From contig CAZNVI010000052.1 in assembly GCA_964576705.1 (NCBI GenBank), forward strand, positions 1 to 7,931: a stretch of DNA of 7,931 nt, in the 5' to 3' direction. Made by a program: the position numbers and the translations under genes. Below are positions 1 through 6,460 of the stretch, in pieces. This DNA is from CAYMDS01 sp964576705 (lineage in GTDB: Bacteria > Patescibacteriota > Microgenomatia > Levybacterales > UBA12049). The notes below the pieces were generated by a model that was given only the letters and a program-made list of their open reading frames with translations, did no database searches and was not told the DNA's origin. The stretch's first letter is position 1, and the number at the start of each line of letters is the position of its first letter.

Positions 1-491
1 TACTTATCGCAGCGATCCTAGGTGATACTGTGAATTATTGGATCGGCAACATGATAGGCCCTCGGGTCTTCGCCAAAGAAAATTCTCGCGTATTTAAAAA
101 AGCTTACCTTGAGAAAACCCGCGAATTCTACGAAAAACACGGGGGTAAAACCATAATCCTTGCGCGTTTCGTTCCTATAGTCCGCACCTTCGCACCATTT
201 ATCGCAGGTGTTGGGAAAATGCATTACAGTACTTTTCTTTTTTATAATGTCGTGGGTGCAGTTATTTGGGTTACCTCATTAACATTTGCAGGATATTTCT
301 TCGGAGGATTACCTATAGTCAGAGAAAATTTCGAGCTTGCAGTGATCGGCATAGTCCTTTTCTCCTTACTTCCGATGATTTATGAGTACATAAGCCATAA
401 GAAAGGTCCCAAATTATCTAAAAAACAACTGGAGCACGCTACTTACCAAGATATCCAAAAAACTCTTAAAAAAGAACATTTGAATGATTAA
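1..491 (+). CDS. DedA-family (SNARE-associated/VTT domain) membrane protein, 5'-truncated by window edge
   Basis: The reading frame is open from position 3 and ends in TAA at 489-491, giving 162 residues; full DedA proteins are about 200, so roughly the first 40 are outside the window. A GTG at 30 is not the likely start, because the codons before it (reading LIAAILGDT) already belong to the conserved DedA segment 'G-D-x-x-x-Y-x-I-G-x-x-x-G'. Next come an amphipathic basic stretch, the family signature RFVPIVRTFAPFIAG (R-F-x3-R-x3-P-x2-AG), and two hydrophobic membrane segments near the C-terminus. The tail is basic and soluble. DedA proteins are polytopic inner-membrane proteins linked to proton-motive-force homeostasis and, in recent work on some members, flipping of undecaprenyl phosphate or phosphatidylethanolamine. 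The substrate cannot be told here. An undecaprenyl-phosphate role would fit the surface-polysaccharide genes nearby, but that is inference. Confidence 0.93.
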   Translation, partial: LIAAILGDTVNYWIGNMIGPRVFAKENSRVFKKAYLEKTREFYEKHGGKTIILARFVPIVRTFAPFIAGVGKMHYSTFLFYNVVGAVIWVTSLTFAGYFFGGLPIVRENFELAVIGIVLFSLLPMIYEYISHKKGPKLSKKQLEHATYQDIQKTLKKEHLND

Positions 492-505
492 TTAAATGCA
501 GAAAG

Positions 506-597
506 TTATTCTTCGAGCGATCCCGATTCAATCAGGAGAGTCGAGAAGCAAAAAGACTATACAAGTTCTCGATTCGATTCGCTCGCTCGAACAATAA
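506..597. repeat. Imperfect long inverted repeat between the DedA gene and the next gene
   Basis: Outer arms TTATT (506-510) and AATAA (593-597) pair, then after one C/C mismatch TTCGAGCGA (512-520) pairs perfectly with TCGCTCGAA (583-591). After an unpaired stretch, TCGAGAA (541-547) pairs with TTCTCGA (566-572), leaving an 18-nt loop. The unit nearly fills the 110-bp gap and stops 4 bp before the downstream ATG. Neither strand shows a T-tract after the stem, so it is not an obvious intrinsic terminator. Its TCGA/CGCTC-rich wording resembles the repeat at 6404-6460, so it may be a degenerate intergenic repeat element. Confidence 0.7.
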
Positions 598-601
598 AAT
601 A

Positions 602-1444
602 ATGAAGAAATATTATAAAGAACAGCTCTTCCCCATCGCGCTTACTATCGCAACATTCATCGCCTTGTGTGTTCTGTTGTATCTGTCTATTCTAGGCTTA
701 AACTTACTCCCCTCCCAAGAAAAAATTAAACTCGAAATTCATCCTCAAGATGTATTAGTAGGCCTTACGATTTATCTTAAAACTTCGATAGATTTTGCGA
801 TTTTCATAGGCAATCTTATGCGCAGCAATCCTGGTTGGAAAAACAGAATCGCTATAGAAATTGGGACAGCAGGAGGAAATGCGCTGGGAACCATCGTCAT
901 ACTTATTGTTTGGAACTTCTTCCGCGAAGTACCCATTCTTATGGCGATTATGATATTTATCGCATCTTTAGTCCTCCTAAAAATGGCTGAGGAAAGTCTT
1001 TCGGAACTAAACCATGAAAGCCGATCTGTTCCGCAACTTCTCAAAACACAATTAAATACTCTACAGAAAATACTTCAAATCCCAAACCGCACCTTCTCGC
1101 CTCTTCTCCGCCTTATCTCGCCTAATGCAAGCCTTACCAACATGCGCTCTCTGCCTTGGGGTAAACTTCTTTTATTTTCAGCGTCTATTCCATTCATCTT
1201 AGGACTTGATGACTTCGCAGGATATATACCGCTTTTTAATATTATCAATGTCTTCGGATTTGCTGTAGGGGTATTCCTGGGACACATGATTCTTAATGTT
1301 GCACTGTTTGTTTCGCCGGAAAGAACCGTAAGGTATGTAAAAAATGCCTGGGTTCTGGTAATAGGAGGCTTAGCATTCGTCGCTATAGCTGCCTGGGGCT
1401 TCTATGAAGTCTTCCACATCGTTACAGAAATTATTAAACATTAA
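602..1444 (+). CDS. Multi-pass membrane protein, possibly TerC/LysE/CadD-type transporter-like
   Basis: I do not recognise this 280-residue protein by name. It has about seven hydrophobic segments (roughly residues 12-34, 52-72, 82-106, 110-130, 190-206, 212-236 and 249-270), with a polar basic linker at about 131-188. The two halves share a motif: S62-I-D64-F-A-I-F-I-G in the first and L-D203-D204-F-A-G in the second. Each is followed about 20 residues on by a small-residue-rich, glycine-containing helix (EIGTAGGNALG; FGFAVGVFLG). Paired acidic residues in two repeated half-units are typical of the LysE/CadD/TerC group of metal and amino-acid exporters, so a transporter role is a guess from layout only. 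The ATG at 602 has no Shine-Dalgarno sequence and lies 4 bp after the inverted repeat. The next in-frame ATG is about 70 codons later and would remove the first repeat. The gene may be cotranscribed with the DedA gene upstream. It ends 16 bp from the convergent DUF4012 gene. Confidence 0.85.
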   Translation: MKKYYKEQLFPIALTIATFIALCVLLYLSILGLNLLPSQEKIKLEIHPQDVLVGLTIYLKTSIDFAIFIGNLMRSNPGWKNRIAIEIGTAGGNALGTIVILIVWNFFREVPILMAIMIFIASLVLLKMAEESLSELNHESRSVPQLLKTQLNTLQKILQIPNRTFSPLLRLISPNASLTNMRSLPWGKLLLFSASIPFILGLDDFAGYIPLFNIINVFGFAVGVFLGHMILNVALFVSPERTVRYVKNAWVLVIGGLAFVAIAAWGFYEVFHIVTEIIKH

Positions 1445-1460
1445 TAGATCAGGCTGTAAC

Positions 1461-4139
1461 CTACTTCCTCCCGAGCTTAACTTCTAATAGTTTGTCTTCT
1501 AGCAGGTTGGTTAAGAAAGACGTACTGGAATCTGTAACCCGCACGTTCTTTGTCGTATTCAGTACTTTATAGTTTTCCGGATGAATGAATGAAAGCGCAT
1601 ACGCGTCACCACCGGTCCCCGGCTGCTTAAATATACGAAGAGAGTAATCAACTACCTGGTTATTTGATGTAGCATCCGTCTTAATATCATAAGTGACTGT
1701 TACGGTCTTTTTCTTACCGCTAGGTACTATATTTAAAAACCCGTAAACAGTTTTTCCGCCCAATTCTGTCCGCTCTACCTCCAATCCACTTTTCGGCGTG
1801 AATCCTGGAGCTGTAAAAACAGCGGGATTAACAATAGCAGGCGTAGTCTCTTGTTCTTTCTTGTCGAAACTTATTGACCTTAACTCAGCTCCTTTAGGAA
1901 GGATAAGCCTCAAATAAGACTTATAATCGCCGCCATATTTATCTGCAGATTTACTTTTATTAAAATAGTGAACAGATACTTGCTCAACTGCCTTCCCGTC
2001 TGCATCAAGCCTTATAATGTGGGATATGGATCTATCTAAATAAAAATTAGACTTGTTCATTCCGATATTTGCTTCATTAATTCCTAAAAAGTCATTAAAG
2101 GTTCCTTCTTCTTCAGTTCGGGCATCAACAAGACTGGACGAAGCACCATTTATACTAAAGGCTCTCTGGATATTATCATCAGGAAATGCGAATAGTAGAT
2201 GCTTTTCAAAAATGCTTTCTGTAACTACCCCCATTAATGCCGCGTACGAAACGTCTTTCGTCTCATTAAGCCCAGTCTGCTCGCCAACGCGAGACTTCGG
2301 CAACTGTAGGCGAGAAAAAAGACTGACAGCTACTGCATTTAAAAAGTTTTGCTTTTGGTTACTTCCCGGGAAAAAATTATCCTGCGCATAAGACTCAGTG
2401 AGTTTAAAAAAGTTATCTGAGGTTACTTTCTCATTATATCCCGAAACGCTTATCGGCCCTGTGACCGAAAGCAATTTTTTCAAAAAAGTAGTGTCAATCG
2501 CAATTACCCCATCAACTGTACCCTTGGTTTCTGCGTTGTAAAAAAACGCTGCTGAAGCTCCGTTTTTTTCGAAATCTAAATCGAAGTTACTGTCCCGGAG
2601 ATACCAGTGATTTGCCCCCAGGTACCGTCTTAGCTGGAAAGGGGGCTCAATATGCTCCCTTAGCTGCCCGTCTGCATCATATACGTCATGTATGGGAAAC
2701 TCTACAATCCTGCCTTTGTCCAGCTCCAGAATGCCGTATGAGCCGATGAATCCCCCGCCAGGCCGAAGCTCCATATTGTTTTGAAAAAGAACTAGATACT
2801 TCTTCTTTTCGTCCATTCCCACCAACTCCGGTAAGACGTCAAAAAACCCATTCGTAAGTTGCGACAGTCGATCAAGTTCTGTTTCATATTTTTTATATTT
2901 TTGCGGTATTTTGTCCTCAGCCCTCATGCTGGAAACACCTAATACTGCCGCTTTGAAGCCTTGAATCCCTACTGATAGGTCTTTTTTGGGATCCACACTC
3001 TCAGTAAAAAACACTTTTTTGAGACTTATTATGCCGTCTATACCCGACAAAACAGTGCTACTAACCAACTCTCCTGTATAAATTCCTGAGCTTAGACTTT
3101 CTACTTGCCTTCCCAAGCCCACATAGCTAAAAAGAGTAAGTCCTCTTGCGCTTTGTCTGGAAAAACTGAAAAATACTCTTGCTGCATTTGCTGATGGTCG
3201 TGCCTTCTCAATTTCACCGGAGGAAACATGTGCTTGGGTTCGCGACAAAAATCCTGCTCCTATAAGCGCCGTAAATACAGGAAGTCCGAAGACGGAAATT
3301 ATTAGAGAGAAAAACAAAACAAAAAATAACCTACGAAATGAAAAACTGAATCCTCTGTTTATTCTCCTATGAGTCATTCTTGCGCTTTTCTTATTGTTAT
3401 TTATTTCAACCTTAGGAAGTTTTTTAGAAAAGTCATAACCGGGGCCAAACACCGACATGTAGCTTGGGCTATGCATCTTATCCGCATGATCATCGCTCTC
3501 TCTAATGTCTATCTTTAATAAGGGTTCTTTTTTATGAAGTTGCCTGGCAAAAGAAAGCCTAGTCATCGGATGAGGAGGCAATAAATATATAACCCTGTGC
3601 CCCGGGATGCCTCTTAGGCTTATGAGTTGTTTTATCACAGATACTATATCCGTGATGCTTACCGGATAGACATAAGAAAGAGCGTTTTCAAGTAACAACC
3701 TTCCTGAGTTTCCCTGTGTTATTAATTGCGCTACAGGATTATGTGAGCTTATGCCTTCTCCGAAAGCATCACCCATTATTAATGCTGTTATGTGATGCGA
3801 GTTATCCAGAACCTGTGAGACAAGCTTCTCTGATGCCTCTCTCACGTTAATGATTAAATAAATATGGGCGTTATCTTCTGCAGCTTTTTTAACAAAAAAC
3901 GGCAACAGATCCAATACGGTTTTATCATTATTCAAATACAAAATAAATGTTTTATATACGCACTTTGGGACTGTGGGGATGCGCTTAGCTAATGGTACGT
4001 GAATTATCCTTTTTGAATGGTTTGAATTTGCAGCGCTTACAAATACACAAAGATTTTCCTGGGACAATCCGTCTGTGATAAATTGTCCAAGCTCACTATT
4101 TCTATCAAAAACAAGTATAGGTTTTTCAACTGTTTCCAT
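1461..4139 (-). CDS. DUF4012-family membrane protein with N-terminal degenerate epimerase-like region
   Basis: This 892-residue protein has three visible parts. Residues 1-240 look like an extended short-chain dehydrogenase/epimerase fold: a first strand ILVFDRNSELGQFI sits where ILVTGGxGFIG would be, but the NAD-binding glycines are lost, and no YxxxK is seen. A basic stretch (about 254-270) leads into one membrane segment (271-297). The rest, probably extracytoplasmic, contains the DUF4012 signature: LVLFQNNMELRPGGGFIGSYG at about 449-469 (only its last part differs from the usual P-T-G-G-F), followed by a large C-terminal region ending LLEVKLGRK. DUF4012 has no firmly established biochemical role. 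In CPR genomes it often lies near glycan genes, as here, beside an O-antigen ligase-like gene. The ATG at 4139 is preceded by an extended -10 element and no Shine-Dalgarno sequence. Family assignment is sure; the N-terminal fold is an inference from motif order. Confidence 0.92.
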   Translation of the reverse strand: METVEKPILVFDRNSELGQFITDGLSQENLCVFVSAANSNHSKRIIHVPLAKRIPTVPKCVYKTFILYLNNDKTVLDLLPFFVKKAAEDNAHIYLIINVREASEKLVSQVLDNSHHITALIMGDAFGEGISSHNPVAQLITQGNSGRLLLENALSYVYPVSITDIVSVIKQLISLRGIPGHRVIYLLPPHPMTRLSFARQLHKKEPLLKIDIRESDDHADKMHSPSYMSVFGPGYDFSKKLPKVEINNNKKSARMTHRRINRGFSFSFRRLFFVLFFSLIISVFGLPVFTALIGAGFLSRTQAHVSSGEIEKARPSANAARVFFSFSRQSARGLTLFSYVGLGRQVESLSSGIYTGELVSSTVLSGIDGIISLKKVFFTESVDPKKDLSVGIQGFKAAVLGVSSMRAEDKIPQKYKKYETELDRLSQLTNGFFDVLPELVGMDEKKKYLVLFQNNMELRPGGGFIGSYGILELDKGRIVEFPIHDVYDADGQLREHIEPPFQLRRYLGANHWYLRDSNFDLDFEKNGASAAFFYNAETKGTVDGVIAIDTTFLKKLLSVTGPISVSGYNEKVTSDNFFKLTESYAQDNFFPGSNQKQNFLNAVAVSLFSRLQLPKSRVGEQTGLNETKDVSYAALMGVVTESIFEKHLLFAFPDDNIQRAFSINGASSSLVDARTEEEGTFNDFLGINEANIGMNKSNFYLDRSISHIIRLDADGKAVEQVSVHYFNKSKSADKYGGDYKSYLRLILPKGAELRSISFDKKEQETTPAIVNPAVFTAPGFTPKSGLEVERTELGGKTVYGFLNIVPSGKKKTVTVTYDIKTDATSNNQVVDYSLRIFKQPGTGGDAYALSFIHPENYKVLNTTKNVRVTDSSTSFLTNLLEDKLLEVKLGRK

Positions 4140-4148
4140 CTTTATAAC

Positions 4149-4157
4149 AGCATAACA
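4149..4157 (-). promoter_or_regulatory. Extended -10 promoter element upstream of the DUF4012 gene
   Basis: On the minus strand TGTTATGCT (TGn plus a TAnnnT hexamer) ends 9 nt before the ATG at 4139. A start site 6-9 nt further on would give a transcript with zero to a few leader bases. The hexamer spaced 17 nt upstream (TTCGAA, 4172-4177) is a poor -35, so the call rests on the extended -10 alone. Confidence 0.4.
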
Positions 4158-4225
4158 TACATAGCCTAAGTTTCGAAACCCGAACTGTAAAAAATAATGA
4201 AAGTGCCCGATAATTCAACCTAATC

Positions 4226-4272
4226 TTTTCGTGTTTTATAGCCGAATCTTCACGAAATAACAACTTTTCGTG
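4226..4272. repeat. Three-copy heptamer able to form two mutually exclusive hairpins
   Basis: TTTTCGTG occurs directly repeated at 4226-4233 and 4265-4272, with the inverse CACGAAA at 4251-4257 between them. The middle copy can pair with either flank: a 7-bp stem with an 8-nt loop (4251-4272) or a 7-bp stem with a 17-nt loop (4227-4257). It lies in the 231-bp gap upstream of the DUF4012 gene, within about 90-135 nt of its start codon. It could be a regulator-binding site or chance in AT-rich DNA; nothing here decides. Confidence 0.4.
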
Positions 4273-4286
4273 GCTATTTTTAATAA

Positions 4287-4315
4287 GAAGCAAAAACAAA
4301 ACAAGTAGCTTGTTT
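4287..4315 (-). terminator. Candidate weak intrinsic terminator after the O-antigen ligase gene
   Basis: Read on the minus strand, AAACAAG pairs with CTTGTTT (7 bp, 3-nt loop CTA; plus-strand 4299-4315) and is followed at once by TGTTTTTGCTTC. It lies about 55 nt past the stop codon of the 4371-5777 gene. The stem is poor in G and C, so efficiency is doubtful, but position, orientation and T-rich tail fit. Confidence 0.4.
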
Positions 4316-4370
4316 AAGCGCTAATATTGATAAAAAATTATTTTTGAAAAGAAGTAAATCAAAGATCTAA

Positions 4371-5777
4371 TTATGATCTGTTTTGCGCCAATTTGTTTCG
4401 GTTAAATTTCCCTCGCTTTAGGCCGAAAGTATTTCTGTTTCGTGCGTAAATGATGCTGATTGATATTGTCAATAGTAATTTTCCTTGCTGAAGCGTTGAA
4501 AGGTAATGATCATTCATGCCCAGAAGCAAAATTGCAAAAAAAATTAAGGCTAAATAGTTAATACCGTTATTTATCTTTCGGGTTTTACTAAAAATAATAT
4601 AAATAAATATAATTACCAGGGACAATATTATTATTCCGTTTTCAGCAAGAATTAATAAGTATATGTTATGCACCGGCTGGATAGGCGCTTGATTTACAGA
4701 AATATAACCAGGAAGTTTGATTAAGAAATTTGAAAGCCCGACTCCGAAAAACGGATGCTCCCTAAACATTTTTAATGACGCAAGAGCCAAAACCATTCTC
4801 TGCGCTACAGACTCATTGCTTATGTCAACTGAATAAAATCGATGGCTGATGGGGGAGAGGAGGACGATATTAATAGTAAATACTAAGGCCAACAACATTG
4901 CGAATGCTTTATTGTTTTTAAAGCCTGAGGACTTAAGCTGCTTAATGAGAGAAAAGACTGCCAATACTAAAGCTATAAATATAGCAGACCTGCTCATAGA
5001 TAAAAACAGCACGAGCGTGCTTACTATCAAAGAAAGGGACAGGAGTACCTTCTCCCGCTTTTGAATGAACATTTTATAGTTACCTGTAATTAAAATTATC
5101 CCCATCAATAAATATCCAGCCAGCACATTCGGATGAGGGAGCGTGCCATATGGCCGTAATACCAAGACGCCGTTTAAAGATGCGTTCGCAATACCAGGAG
5201 TGAATGACGTAAATGTGCGCTCGCCTATATAATAAAATAATCCACCTATTGAACCCTGATTTAAAAACTGCGCTGTAGCCAGTATCGACTGAATTAACAT
5301 ACTCGATGCAAAAATCAAAATGGTCTTTAAAAAATTTTTTTCTATTGTCAAAAGCTGAGACGCAATAAAAGCCAAAAAAAATAACTCTGAAATCTTTAAC
5401 AGACCAAATAGGCCCGCTTGCGGGCTATCAGAAAGACTAATACCGATAACAGCTGAAATAATAAAAACCGCAGATCCGAGCAGTAAAAGGGAGTTATCTT
5501 TTGAGCTGTGATTATGTTCGCCAGCTAGTTCCGACCTAATCCGAGCTAACGGATTCACCCGCAAAAAAAACCTACCAGTAAGCCAAGTAAAAAACAATAG
5601 AAGGATAATTACGTCGGTAAAATACAGGGTAGGGGACAGATAGTCAATTCTTATTCCTGACAGCACAGAAAATTCCGGCCAAAAGTGCTTACCAAGCTGC
5701 GTGGGAAGGAAAAAGACAAGAAGTAAAAATAAGAGATGCTCTAATTTAATAAATGCTTTCTTAATAGGAGCTTCCAT
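4371..5777 (-). CDS. O-antigen ligase / polymerase-like membrane protein (Wzy/WaaL superfamily)
   Basis: The 468-residue protein is hydrophobic throughout, with about 11-12 predicted membrane segments. It carries the family landmarks in order: R208-PYGTLPHPNVLAGYL (the conserved R-P-x-G-T-x-x-H-P-N loop), L-S-M-S-R263-S-A at the start of the Wzy_C core, E340-H-P-F-F-G-V-G-L-S-N-F, then V-H370-N371-I-Y-L-x-x-x-x-E379-N-G at the end of the large extracytoplasmic loop, and D423-H in the last helices. These proteins join or polymerise lipid-linked glycans at the outer face of the cytoplasmic membrane, or ligate them to an acceptor. Motifs do not separate ligase from polymerase, and the acceptor in such a cell is unknown. 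The ATG at 5777 is chosen because an extended -10 promoter ends 6 nt before it; there is no Shine-Dalgarno sequence. The C-terminal 25 residues are basic and cytoplasmic. The neighbour DUF4012 gene lies 231 bp downstream on the same strand. Confidence 0.9.
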   Translation of the reverse strand: MEAPIKKAFIKLEHLLFLLLVFFLPTQLGKHFWPEFSVLSGIRIDYLSPTLYFTDVIILLLFFTWLTGRFFLRVNPLARIRSELAGEHNHSSKDNSLLLLGSAVFIISAVIGISLSDSPQAGLFGLLKISELFFLAFIASQLLTIEKNFLKTILIFASSMLIQSILATAQFLNQGSIGGLFYYIGERTFTSFTPGIANASLNGVLVLRPYGTLPHPNVLAGYLLMGIILITGNYKMFIQKREKVLLSLSLIVSTLVLFLSMSRSAIFIALVLAVFSLIKQLKSSGFKNNKAFAMLLALVFTINIVLLSPISHRFYSVDISNESVAQRMVLALASLKMFREHPFFGVGLSNFLIKLPGYISVNQAPIQPVHNIYLLILAENGIIILSLVIIFIYIIFSKTRKINNGINYLALIFFAILLLGMNDHYLSTLQQGKLLLTISISIIYARNRNTFGLKRGKFNRNKLAQNRS

Positions 5778-5783
5778 TCAGCT

Positions 5784-5811
5784 ATTGTAGCATCCTTAGG
5801 AATATTTTCCA
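5784..5811 (-). promoter_or_regulatory. Promoter of the O-antigen ligase gene, predicted leaderless start
   Basis: On the minus strand TGCTACAAT (TGn + TACAAT, 5784-5792) is followed by 6 nt and then the ATG at 5777, so a start site at the usual distance falls on the A of the start codon. TGGAAA (5806-5811), 16 nt upstream, matches the -35 consensus at 4 of 6 positions. The DNA further upstream is very AT-rich, including the 12-bp palindrome AATTTTAAAATT at 5838-5849. Confidence 0.65.
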
Positions 5812-5857
5812 TTTCGTTATTGATTTACGAATTGACCAATTTTAAAATTTTCGAGCG

Positions 5858-5890
5858 GAAAAATAAATAGACCTGCCTTGCCGGCAGACG
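5858..5890 (-). terminator. Palindromic repeat acting as likely terminator of the rpmH-jag operon
   Basis: Read on the minus strand, CTGCC pairs with GGCAG (5-nt loop, plus two G-U pairs extending the stem), followed by GTCTATTTATTTTT. The hairpin starts about 26 nt after the jag stop codon. The sequence contains the TGCCGGCA palindrome and looks like a decayed copy of the ACCTGCC/GGCAGGT palindromes scattered in many CPR genomes. The T-rich run is interrupted, so strength is uncertain. Confidence 0.5.
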
Positions 5891-5916
5891 GTAAGTTGAT
5901 AGCAGAAGATTTGAGG

Positions 5917-6390
5917 CTATCGGGGCTTAATCACAAGAACTCTATCGCGACCTGAGCCTTCTGATTCTGTAACGACTTCTGTATCATCCTTGAGAAGCAT
6001 ATGGACAACACGACGCTCCCAGGATTTTAATGACGTAACGACTCTCTCTCTTCTTTCCTGAAGAACTGATTCTTTAAGCTGAGACACTAAAGACGTCAGA
6101 TACTCTGTTCTTTGCTTCCGATAGTCACCTACGTCGATTGATACTCTTATGAACCTGCCTATTTTTTTACTGACAGCAAGCGATAATAAAAGCTGCAGAC
6201 TCTCAAGAGTCTCCCCGTGGTATCCTATGATTATCCCGCTTTCCTCCGTACTAAAGTTAACATCCAAAGCTTCGTCTGTGGCATTAATTTCGACATCTGC
6301 AACAATGCCAACTTCTTTAACGAATTCTTCGATAATTTCAGTTGCCAGCTTAACTTCTTTCGCTGTTAATGCTTTTATTTCTTCTTTCAT
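5917..6390 (-). CDS. jag: Jag/KhpB-like RNA-binding protein (KH + R3H), lacking the Jag-N domain
   Basis: The 157-residue protein has a KH domain at about 14-88 with the G-x-x-G loop as I55-G56-Y-H-G59-E-T-L-E-S-L-Q, then the family linker D86-V-G-D-Y-R-K-Q-R, and an R3H domain at about 109-155 with W124-E-R126-R-V-V-H130 (the R-x3-H motif) and a closing G-R-D-R-V-L-V-I. Jag (SpoIIIJ-associated protein, KhpB) is a cytoplasmic single-strand RNA binder that in Firmicutes works with KhpA in post-transcriptional control, and its gene typically follows yidC, as here. Bacillus Jag is about 208 residues; the shortfall is the missing N-terminal Jag-N domain, since this protein enters the KH domain almost at once. 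No Shine-Dalgarno sequence precedes the ATG. A repeat (6404-6460) occupies most of the 67-bp gap to yidC. No better start codon was found upstream. Confidence 0.93.
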   Translation of the reverse strand: MKEEIKALTAKEVKLATEIIEEFVKEVGIVADVEINATDEALDVNFSTEESGIIIGYHGETLESLQLLLSLAVSKKIGRFIRVSIDVGDYRKQRTEYLTSLVSQLKESVLQERRERVVTSLKSWERRVVHMLLKDDTEVVTESEGSGRDRVLVIKPR

Positions 6391-6403
6391 ATCTATGTTA
6401 ACG

Positions 6404-6460
6404 AGATCCTTCGACTTCGCTCAGGATGACCCGATTCGCCAACTGGCGAAAACCGGGTCA
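6404..6460. repeat. Compound intergenic repeat with CCTTCGACTTCGCTCAGG core and adjacent hairpin, overlapping the yidC stop
   Basis: The core CCTTCGACTTCGCTCAGG (6408-6425), flanked by AT on both sides (ATCCT/AGGAT ends pair), is a short repeat I know as common in intergenic DNA of CPR and other environmental bacteria. Beside it, TGACCCG (6427-6433) pairs with CGGGTCA (6454-6460), and inside that TTCGCCA (6435-6441) pairs with TGGCGAA (6444-6450). On the minus strand the hairpin starts with the yidC stop codon TGA and is not followed by a T-tract, so it is not a standard terminator. It may stabilise or attenuate the yidC-jag message. Confidence 0.8.

Noticed and set aside
30..32. GTG as the start codon of the DedA-family gene
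   Set aside because: The nine codons before it continue the conserved DedA helix and contain no stop, so the gene enters from outside the window.
595..600. TAAAAT as a -10 element for the 602 gene
   Set aside because: It ends 1 nt before the ATG, so a transcript starting from it would lack the start codon.
2053..2391. 112-codon + strand open frame inside the DUF4012 gene
   Set aside because: It is fully antisense to a conserved-domain coding region, with no promoter or family motif.
6391..6400. TAACAT as a leaderless -10 for jag on the minus strand
   Set aside because: It ends only 4 nt before the ATG and lacks the TGn extension, so a start site at normal distance would fall inside the start codon; cotranscription with yidC is simpler.
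6427..6460. Intrinsic terminator between yidC and jag
   Set aside because: The hairpin is strong enough, but no T-tract follows it on either strand in the right place: the minus-strand flank is the repeat core.
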